Shown here one piece after another: positions 1 to 5,086 of a stretch of 5,086 bases of DNA. Position numbers and translations under genes: made by a program. A model generated the notes under the pieces. It searched no databases. It saw only the letters and a list, made by a program, of their open reading frames with translations, and was not told the origin of the DNA. Positions within the stretch are counted from its first letter, which is position 1. The number at the start of each line of letters is the position of its first letter. This DNA comes from Helicobacteraceae bacterium (lineage in GTDB: Bacteria; Campylobacterota; Campylobacteria; Campylobacterales; Sulfurimonadaceae), in the NCBI GenBank assembly GCA_030642185.1, contig DAOWOG010000137.1, positions 1 through 5,086 on the forward strand. The letters are read 5' to 3'.

Positions 1-734
1 CCATCAGCAATAGGACGGCTAATCGTCCCTGTCCATCTGCTGTTTTTATAGCTCAAACGCGAGTAGCTGTTGTTTGAGTTATCTTTGATCTCCGTCATAC
101 TGCGGAAGCCTTCACTCACGAATGAACGCTCATAATCGTTGCTTCCGACCATTTTAACTTTATTGTCAAAGTTTTTCAGATCTTCACTAAACAGATTTGT
201 CTGATTGCGATTTACCTGAGTGGCAACATCACCATAGCCGTTCGGCTCATAAAAACCTTTAACGGCTTTTTGAAGATGCACGACGACAGGACGGCCCGGA
301 CTGCCCATTCCGATATATGGAAGTTTCGCTGCATCGCTTGGATCGGATGCAAACTGCACTGCAAACCCATCAGGATATTGGTCTGTTTTGAAACTTGACC
401 TGGGCTTTGACGGATCGTAGGCCTGAATGTTCATTGTAGCGTCTGGCCATTTGATCATAAACGCGATATTTTTACTGTTGTATACAGCGCTGACCTCTGC
501 TTTAATGCCTTTGTTGGCTGCATTGACCTCATTGGCTTTTTTATCATTGAATTTGATTGTTGTCTGCGGATACAGAACGATCTCAGAAAACTTTGCATCT
601 TTCCAGATTGCAGAGTTGTAAGAGACTTTGGAAATATCCGTATCCACTTTAACTGCAGTGATCGCTGCATCAGCTGCCATCAATGATGCTGCAGCCATAC
701 CGGCTGCGATTAGCGTATTAGCTACTTTTTTCAT
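1..734 (-). CDS. Ethylbenzene dehydrogenase-type heme b-binding gamma subunit (3' end off window)
   Basis: I translated this frame from the ATG at 734; it is open for 244 codons to the left edge and unfinished there. Residues 1-21 form a Sec-type signal peptide (MKK, then a hydrophobic Ala-rich core ending SLMAADA), so the protein is periplasmic. The rest fits the EB_dh heme domain: SAIWKDAKFSEIVLYPQ near residue 41, VSAVYNSKNIAFMIKWPDAT near 81, IGMGSPGRPVVVHLQKA near 141 and LSYKNSRWTGTISRPI near 227. EbdC binds one heme b through Met and Lys; Met143 in the GMG segment is the natural Met ligand candidate. The Lys is not certain: Lys230 in SYKNSRW is a candidate. There is no CxxCH, so no c-type heme in the visible part. 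Its role would be to pass electrons between the last beta cluster and a soluble cytochrome c. Together with alpha and beta it separates this complex from NarGHI, whose heme subunit is a membrane protein. Confidence in the family is high despite low sequence conservation. Confidence 0.88.
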   Translation of the reverse strand, partial: MKKVANTLIAAGMAAASLMAADAAITAVKVDTDISKVSYNSAIWKDAKFSEIVLYPQTTIKFNDKKANEVNAANKGIKAEVSAVYNSKNIAFMIKWPDATMNIQAYDPSKPRSSFKTDQYPDGFAVQFASDPSDAAKLPYIGMGSPGRPVVVHLQKAVKGFYEPNGYGDVATQVNRNQTNLFSEDLKNFDNKVKMVGSNDYERSFVSEGFRSMTEIKDNSNNSYSRLSYKNSRWTGTISRPIAD

Positions 735-1861
735 TAGTGGTGCCCTCCTGCTGAGAAGTCGCCGCCTTGCATGAAATTCATGACATGACCGGTTTTTGTA
801 TGTTTTCCGGCAATATAACGCGTATCAACCGGCTCGAGTGCATGACGTCCGTTTGCTTTGGCAACTTCCTGATAGTAGTTGTTGTCAAGACGGAACATAT
901 CCTGATGCTGATAGGCGATCAATATATCCATCAAGTCACTTTCACCTGTCTCTTTACGTTTTTTCATCTCTGATTTCAGTGTTTTAATCGCCTGATGAAC
1001 ATCAGCTCCAAACAGTTTTTCCAGCTCTTCAATCGGAAGACGTGTTGATCCTTCGATAATTTTACCGTTAGCGTCAAATTTAGCCGGAGACTCGGTCGGC
1101 GGTACATAGTATACATTCGGCTGTGTTCCGTAATCAGTACGCAGGCCCAATGCAACTTTGTATTTATGCACCAGTTTGTAGACCTGAGAATCTTCATCAT
1201 CCAGGAATCCTACGAAACGGATACGTCCGACACACTGCTGAGCGCATGCCGGCGGCAGTCCCTGCTCAATACGCGGAAAACAGAGGATACATTTCTCAGA
1301 TTTACTGATTTTAGGGTTGAAATAGATTTTTTTGTAAGGACATCCCGCGATACAGTAGCGGTAGCCCTGACAGCGATCAAGGTCAACCAGAACGACACCG
1401 TCTTCTTCACGTTTGAAGATCGCATCACGGGGACACGCACTCAAACAACCCGGATTTGTACAGTGATTACAAATACGCGGCAGGTAGAAGAAGTAGTTAT
1501 CCTGAGGGAATACACCCGCACCTTCATCTTCATCCCAGTTCGGACCCCATGTAGGCTCTACATTCGGCTCAAAACTCCCACCGCTATGAAGTGCATCATA
1601 GTTATAATCCCAAGGCACACCGTAGTCTGCTTCAAGGTTTGGAATCACACCCGGCTGAAGATCGCCGGCAGCGTCAAAACCGCCGCCCAGTTCCATCCAG
1701 TTTTTCGGATAACCCGTCCCTGGATATGTTTCAACATTGTTCCAGTACATATACTCTCGACCGTTACGGTTGGTCCATTGCGTCTTACATGCTACGGTAC
1801 ATGTCTGGCACCCGATACATTTGTTCAGGTCCATTACCATTGCTAATTGTCTTTTTGACAT
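734..1861 (-). CDS. Type II DMSO reductase family iron-sulfur (beta) subunit
   Basis: Electron-transfer subunit of 375 residues linking the alpha active site to the gamma heme. Four ferredoxin-like cysteine groups are present: CIGCQTCTVAC (Cys15, 18, 21, 25), CNHCTNPGCLSAC (Cys131, 134, 139, 143), CQGYRYCIAGC (Cys164, 170, 174) and CILC with CAQQC (Cys191, 194, 206, 210). In the third group Tyr167 stands where a fourth Cys would be; NarH has Trp there and binds [3Fe-4S], so three [4Fe-4S] and one [3Fe-4S] clusters are expected. The roughly 105-residue Trp/Gly-rich insert between groups one and two is typical of NarH, SerB and EbdB relatives. No signal peptide is seen, so it is probably exported as a hitchhiker with Tat-borne alpha. 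It is longer than SerB, ClrB or DdhB (about 330, from memory), largely through its C-terminal region, which ends GGHH. The start is the ATG; the alternative is TTG at 1864, one codon longer. The gene overlaps gamma by one base. Confidence 0.95.
   Translation of the reverse strand: MSKRQLAMVMDLNKCIGCQTCTVACKTQWTNRNGREYMYWNNVETYPGTGYPKNWMELGGGFDAAGDLQPGVIPNLEADYGVPWDYNYDALHSGGSFEPNVEPTWGPNWDEDEGAGVFPQDNYFFYLPRICNHCTNPGCLSACPRDAIFKREEDGVVLVDLDRCQGYRYCIAGCPYKKIYFNPKISKSEKCILCFPRIEQGLPPACAQQCVGRIRFVGFLDDEDSQVYKLVHKYKVALGLRTDYGTQPNVYYVPPTESPAKFDANGKIIEGSTRLPIEELEKLFGADVHQAIKTLKSEMKKRKETGESDLMDILIAYQHQDMFRLDNNYYQEVAKANGRHALEPVDTRYIAGKHTKTGHVMNFMQGGDFSAGGHH
743..749 (-). promoter_or_regulatory. Ribosome binding site of the gamma subunit gene, with TAATG coupling
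   Basis: AGGAGGG on the minus strand lies inside the last codons of the beta gene, about 8 bases before the gamma ATG. The beta stop and gamma start share one base (TAATG, 732-736). A strong site plus overlap indicates translational coupling, fitting a fixed beta:gamma ratio. Confidence 0.8.
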
Positions 1862-1870
1862 CAATACATT

Positions 1871-1877
1871 CCTCTCT
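1871..1877 (-). promoter_or_regulatory. Ribosome binding site of the beta subunit gene
   Basis: The minus strand reads AGAGAGG, 9 bases before the ATG at 1861 and 6 before an in-frame TTG at 1864. An in-frame TAA at 1877-1879 closes the frame directly upstream, so the start must be one of these two codons. ATG is preferred. Confidence 0.7.
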
Positions 1878-1885
1878 TAACTTCT

Positions 1886-1901
1886 CATCGCTTTAGCGAT
1901 G
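1886..1901 (-). other. Inverted repeat upstream of the beta ribosome binding site
   Basis: CATCGC (1886-1891) and GCGATG (1896-1901) pair as a 6-bp stem around a four-base loop (TAAA in the mRNA). It sits about 8 bases before the AGAGAGG ribosome binding site of the beta gene. The stem is short and could be a minor translational element or chance. Confidence 0.45.
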
Positions 1902-1929
1902 TAGCTTTAGTGCCACAGCGGCTAGCGTA

Positions 1930-1955
1930 GGTATTTGGGCTTTTGCTCAAATACC
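1930..1955 (-). other. Intercistronic inverted repeat just after the alpha stop codon
   Basis: GGTATTTG (1930-1937) and CAAATACC (1948-1955) form a perfect 8-bp stem. In the mRNA an A-C mismatch is followed by two G-C pairs and an AAAA loop. The hairpin starts two bases after the alpha TAA. No U-run follows it, so it is not a standard intrinsic terminator. It may protect the 3' end of an upstream mRNA fragment or mark a processing site; that role is inferred. Confidence 0.6.
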
Positions 1956-1957
1956 GT

Positions 1958-4861
1958 TTAAACATTGGCCTTTTCGTAGTTAACGGCGCCATCGTATGCG
2001 TACTGGTTACCGTCCCAGAGACCACCAAATTTCAGGTGGCCCCAACCGTCTGCCAATTCAAGCAGGTTCAACGACGTAGGTACAACTTCATTGTGTCCTT
2101 TGTTGAACTTATACATGTATGGTTCCCAACCATGCTCCATAACCAGACCGTCAGCCGGTGATGATGAAGAAAGTTTCGCCATTGCATAGAATTCGCCGAT
2201 TTTATTAAAGACGCGAATTGTATCGCCGTCTGCAATCCCTTTTTGCTCTGCAACAACACGGTTAAGCGCGATAGCAGGAACACCACGCTGAAGACGCAGC
2301 AGTGTACGGCTTGTTTTGTAGTTAGAGTGGATTGACCATCGTGCATGCGGAGTCATCAATACATACGGATACTCTTTACGCTGCGGACGGATACCTTCCA
2401 TCCCGGTATTTGTCGCTGCACCCATTCGGATATACATATCATGGTCAACATAGAACGTCTGACGGCCTGACATCGTGTGCAGCGGCTGGAATTTGTAAAG
2501 ATGAAACTCATTCGAGTTATACGGCTTGTCTGAATAGAGCGGTGATGTCTGTGCCGCTTTTTCATTGATCAGCAGGAATCCTCCGACTTTATACATTTTT
2601 TCCATTGTCCACGGCTCATACTGTTTACATTTTTCTAGAGCCGCTTCAACTGCCATTTTATCTGTTCCAAGATAGACTTCACCGTTACCTTCAGACTCTT
2701 CATCCGTATTGGTGTACTCTTTATGGAAGATCGTCAGGTCATGGAAACCTGGTTTTGCATAACGCGTACTGTCTTTGACTTTTGCTTTGTCAATGTTCTC
2801 AGGACGTTTGGCAAGTTCTTCAAGTTTTTTGGCGAGGAAGGTGAACATTGTCCACTCATCTTTCGCTTCACCGACATTTTTAATGTTCGCAACCGGCTGA
2901 GCCAGATTGGTAAAACGGTGGTAGCCCGGAGACGTACGCAAATCATATACCTCGTAGTGCGATTTAGCCGGAAGAAGAACGTCAGCATACTGTGCTGCTT
3001 CACTCATACGGTAATCGACATAGGCGAAGAAGTCCATACGATTCAAGAATACTTTACGGTAATCACTGCCTTTGTTACGACGGAATGTCGAGTCGGCAAC
3101 GATCAATGCCGTTGTCGGCAGCCACCAGGGCTTGACAACATTACCGTGATCAGATTCGTTATTTGCTTTGCCGTTTTTACCGGCGGCAAGCATCTCTTCA
3201 ACAACGGTAATGTACTCGTCTTTGCTCATGCCGTTTTGAGCACGTTTGACATCTTCATCCTCGAAGTACTCTTTAAACGTTTTCATACCGTTACCGTTCA
3301 TGAATTCGCCAACGAACCCGGAACCGAAACGCGGAGCATATTTACCGCTAAACCCTGAAAGTGCACCCAGACCTGAAAGCTGGAACTCATTTTCTGTGTT
3401 CAAACCGCCATATGGTCCCATGCGGCCTGTCAGACCACAGATGGAAGCCACATTCCAGATCGTCATCATACCGTTGAAGTATTTGTTCAGTGAGAAACCG
3501 GTTGTGATCTCGACCACTTTCGGCAATGCGATATCTTTAGCCAGTTGCACAACCGTGTCAGGGTGAACTCCCGTGATATCTTTTGTTTTTTCCGGAGCAA
3601 ACTCTGCCGCTGATTTTTTCAACTGCTCAAATACAGTCGTTACCTTACGCTTATGACCATGCATGTCAGTAATTTCCCACTCACCTTCAAGTGCCGGCTC
3701 AATACCGAACTCTTCAAGACGCAGTGTATGGATATCGCTTCCATGTGAACCCGGCATCAAGCCCGGTGCATCTGTTTTAGTATTCCAGCTGTAGAACTGA
3801 TCTTCGTATTTGTGATGATCCTCTTTGTTTTCAGCATGCTCCATGTCTGAACGTCGGATCATTTTCTGTGTCTCTACATCCACCAGGAATGTCAAGTCGG
3901 TATACACCTTCATAAATTCAGGTTTAAACAGCTTTTGATTCAGGATAACATTGATAACACTCATCGCAAGGATATTGTCAGAACCGGCTTTGATCGGGAT
4001 CCAAAGGTCAGCTGATTTAGCCGTTGCGTTGAATTCCGGAGTAATGACGATGATCTTCGCACCGTTATACTTGCCTTCCCAGACAAAGTGTGCATCAGGA
4101 ATACGTGAAACCGATGGATTACCGCCCCACATAACGGCAGTATCAACCGTATACATGAAGTCCCATGTACAGCCAAGGTTACCCTCACCGTATGCAACAG
4201 CTGCACCGGAGAACATATCTCCAAGGTATGATGACGGGTAGATACGGTTTGCACCAAGTTGTGTAGAGAAACGAAGTACTGAACCGCGACGGCCTTCTGT
4301 CAGAAGACCCGTACCGGCGTGTACCATCAGCTTGTCCGGACCGCGTTCAGGATCTGTCAACGTATCAAAGATGTTTTGTACAATTTTTTCTGCCGCTTCA
4401 TCCCATGATGCACGTTTCCATTTACCTTCACCGCGTTCACCGACACGGATCATCGGGTAGAGGATGCGGTCTTTTTGGTACATCACCTGTGAGTGTTGAA
4501 CCCCTTTGTTACAACCGCGCGGGTTAAAGTCAGGGATTTTTGCATTGATAACAGGGTAACGTGCAGACTGATTCTCACGCGTAATTACACCATTGTGAGA
4601 CCATACTTCCCATGCACAGTTCCCCTGGCAGTTTACACAGTGGTATGCAAAACCGTGCTCTTCTTTCTTGCCATAGGTAAACGAGAACTCATTACGGTAC
4701 ATCTCTTCTGTATAGTTCGTATTCGGATAATCATTCTTACCGTTTTCTACAGAGACTACATCGGTTTTTGCAAACAGACTGCCCTGAGAAGCAACCAACG
4801 CGGCTGTCATCCCTGAAACTTTCAGAAAATCTCTACGCTTATTATTCATAACTTTTGTCAT
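1958..4861 (-). CDS. Type II DMSO reductase family molybdopterin oxidoreductase, catalytic alpha subunit
   Basis: A 967-residue Mo-bis-pterin enzyme, the catalytic subunit of the complex encoded with the next two genes. Residues 1-31 are a Tat leader (KRRDFLKVSG, hydrophobic stretch, possible cleavage after SLFA), so it folds in the cytoplasm and acts in the periplasm. Residues 70-120 hold the FS0 cluster site: His74-x3-Cys78-x3-Cys82-x34-Cys117, the same pattern and spacing as NarG, with an additional Cys75. The molybdopterin domain follows; Asp215 in YLGD aligns with the Asp that ligates Mo in NarG, and IPDAHF and DLWIPIKAGSD match conserved pterin-site segments. Residues about 830-940 form the C-terminal dinucleotide-binding domain. 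The length is near that of ethylbenzene dehydrogenase alpha and above the roughly 910-930 of selenate, chlorate and perchlorate reductases (from memory). Tat export and the heme gamma partner argue against cytoplasmic NarG. Family membership is firm; substrate and reaction direction are unknown. Confidence 0.95.
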   Translation of the reverse strand: MTKVMNNKRRDFLKVSGMTAALVASQGSLFAKTDVVSVENGKNDYPNTNYTEEMYRNEFSFTYGKKEEHGFAYHCVNCQGNCAWEVWSHNGVITRENQSARYPVINAKIPDFNPRGCNKGVQHSQVMYQKDRILYPMIRVGERGEGKWKRASWDEAAEKIVQNIFDTLTDPERGPDKLMVHAGTGLLTEGRRGSVLRFSTQLGANRIYPSSYLGDMFSGAAVAYGEGNLGCTWDFMYTVDTAVMWGGNPSVSRIPDAHFVWEGKYNGAKIIVITPEFNATAKSADLWIPIKAGSDNILAMSVINVILNQKLFKPEFMKVYTDLTFLVDVETQKMIRRSDMEHAENKEDHHKYEDQFYSWNTKTDAPGLMPGSHGSDIHTLRLEEFGIEPALEGEWEITDMHGHKRKVTTVFEQLKKSAAEFAPEKTKDITGVHPDTVVQLAKDIALPKVVEITTGFSLNKYFNGMMTIWNVASICGLTGRMGPYGGLNTENEFQLSGLGALSGFSGKYAPRFGSGFVGEFMNGNGMKTFKEYFEDEDVKRAQNGMSKDEYITVVEEMLAAGKNGKANNESDHGNVVKPWWLPTTALIVADSTFRRNKGSDYRKVFLNRMDFFAYVDYRMSEAAQYADVLLPAKSHYEVYDLRTSPGYHRFTNLAQPVANIKNVGEAKDEWTMFTFLAKKLEELAKRPENIDKAKVKDSTRYAKPGFHDLTIFHKEYTNTDEESEGNGEVYLGTDKMAVEAALEKCKQYEPWTMEKMYKVGGFLLINEKAAQTSPLYSDKPYNSNEFHLYKFQPLHTMSGRQTFYVDHDMYIRMGAATNTGMEGIRPQRKEYPYVLMTPHARWSIHSNYKTSRTLLRLQRGVPAIALNRVVAEQKGIADGDTIRVFNKIGEFYAMAKLSSSSPADGLVMEHGWEPYMYKFNKGHNEVVPTSLNLLELADGWGHLKFGGLWDGNQYAYDGAVNYEKANV

Positions 4862-4868
4862 ATCAAGA

Positions 4869-4877
4869 CTCTCCCTT
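4869..4877 (-). promoter_or_regulatory. Ribosome binding site of the alpha subunit gene
   Basis: The minus strand reads AAGGGAGAG about 8 bases before the ATG at 4861. It overlaps the stop codon of the sulfurtransferase gene (TAA, 4876-4878), so translation of the two genes may be coupled. It supports the first ATG (MTKVMNNK) as start rather than the internal Met5. Confidence 0.75.
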
Positions 4878-5086
4878 ATCGCTTAAGTGGTAAGCTCATG
4901 TCATTACCCCACTCATCCCAACTTCCGGAATACGTTTTTACGTTTTTGTATCCCAGAAGTTTCAATGCAGTAATGATCTCTGTACTTCGACCGGCACCCA
5001 CCTGACAATACGCATAGACCGTCTTGTCCGGTGTAATATTGTAATGTGCAAACACTTTTTTCAGTTCATCCATTTCCCGGAATGAC
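4876..5086 (-). CDS. Rhodanese-type sulfurtransferase, C-terminal domain (5' end off window)
   Basis: Partial gene; the frame stays open to the right edge, so the Met at 5073 need not be the start (the four codons before it read SFRE). The 69 visible residues are the end of a rhodanese domain. They hold the active-site loop CQVGAGRS, whose Cys (codon 5005-5007) would carry the persulfide, then LLGYKNV and YSGSWDEWGN. This GS-W-x-EWG ending is typical of the catalytic second domain of tandem-domain thiosulfate or 3-mercaptopyruvate sulfurtransferases. Known family role: transfer of sulfane sulfur from thiosulfate or 3-mercaptopyruvate to a thiophilic acceptor. The donor cannot be told here, and the N-terminus that would show periplasmic or cytoplasmic location is missing. 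Its stop lies 14 bases before the alpha gene, so they are very probably co-transcribed. A role in sulfur substrate metabolism or in supplying sulfur for the molybdenum cofactor is inference only. Family assignment is firm; one or two domains is not known. Confidence 0.9.
   Translation of the reverse strand, partial: SFREMDELKKVFAHYNITPDKTVYAYCQVGAGRSTEIITALKLLGYKNVKTYSGSWDEWGNDMSLPLKR

Noticed and set aside
427..621. Hydrophobic plus-strand frame resembling a small membrane protein
   Set aside because: Antisense to the gamma gene, whose reading frame has a signal peptide and EB_dh motifs; the hydrophobicity comes from reading the complement.
1166..1846. Open plus-strand frame of 226 codons
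   Set aside because: Lies wholly antisense to the beta gene, has no family motifs and an implausible composition; it is a shadow of the real gene.
1862..1864. TTG as start of the beta subunit
   Set aside because: An ATG follows immediately with good spacing to the ribosome binding site; TTG is possible but less likely.
1877..1888. Three-codon mini reading frame ATGAGAAGTTAA before the beta gene
   Set aside because: Its ATG falls in the inverted repeat and has no good ribosome binding site; such short frames arise by chance.
1930..1955. Inverted repeat as a rho-independent terminator
   Set aside because: No T-run follows on either strand and the downstream genes belong to the same complex, so termination here is unlikely.
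1956..1963. Palindrome GTTTAAAC across the alpha stop codon
   Set aside because: An eight-base palindrome over a stop codon is easily explained by chance and has no supporting context.
2723..3358. Open plus-strand frame of 211 codons
   Set aside because: Antisense to the alpha gene, Phe/Val-rich with no recognisable domain or ribosome binding site; a shadow frame.
734..4861. Assignment as cytoplasmic nitrate reductase NarGH
   Set aside because: The full Tat leader and the adjoining EB_dh-type heme subunit, with no NarJ or NarI in view, point to a periplasmic type II enzyme.

Overview
The window is one minus-strand operon segment, transcribed from the right edge to the left edge. In order it encodes the C-terminal end of a rhodanese-type sulfurtransferase (4876-5086, 5' part off the window), a Tat-exported molybdopterin oxidoreductase catalytic (alpha) subunit (1958-4861), a four-cluster ferredoxin-like beta subunit (734-1861), and a secreted heme-b-binding gamma subunit of the ethylbenzene dehydrogenase type (1-734, 3' end off the window). 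The alpha, beta and gamma genes together have the layout of a type II DMSO reductase family enzyme, the group that contains NarGH, selenate, chlorate and perchlorate reductases, dimethylsulfide dehydrogenase and ethylbenzene dehydrogenase.

The signals describe a periplasmic, soluble heterotrimer. Alpha starts with a twin-arginine signal, beta has no signal of its own and would be carried across with alpha, and gamma has its own Sec-type signal peptide. No membrane anchor is seen in the window. Electrons would pass between the Mo-bis-pterin site (Asp ligand candidate in a YLGD motif), the FS0 cluster of alpha, four Fe-S clusters of beta (one probably [3Fe-4S]), the heme b of gamma, and then an external redox partner, probably a soluble c-type cytochrome. 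The substrate and the direction of the reaction cannot be read from this sequence.

Layout: sulfurtransferase to alpha gap is 14 bases, with the alpha ribosome binding site touching the sulfurtransferase stop codon. Alpha to beta is the only sizeable gap (96 bases) and holds two inverted repeats. Beta and gamma overlap by one base (TAATG). No promoter or terminator is visible, so the transcript starts and ends outside the window. There is no gene-free stretch over 300 bases, and no tRNA, rRNA, CRISPR or mobile element was found.

Organism: moderate GC (mid-40s percent by eye), a lysine-rich Tat leader beginning MTKVMNNKRRDFLK and the general protein style suggest a Gram-negative bacterium, with a sulfur- or hydrogen-oxidising member of the Campylobacterota (Sulfurimonas, Sulfuricurvum or Sulfurovum type) as my best guess. 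That is an impression from composition and style, not a proof.
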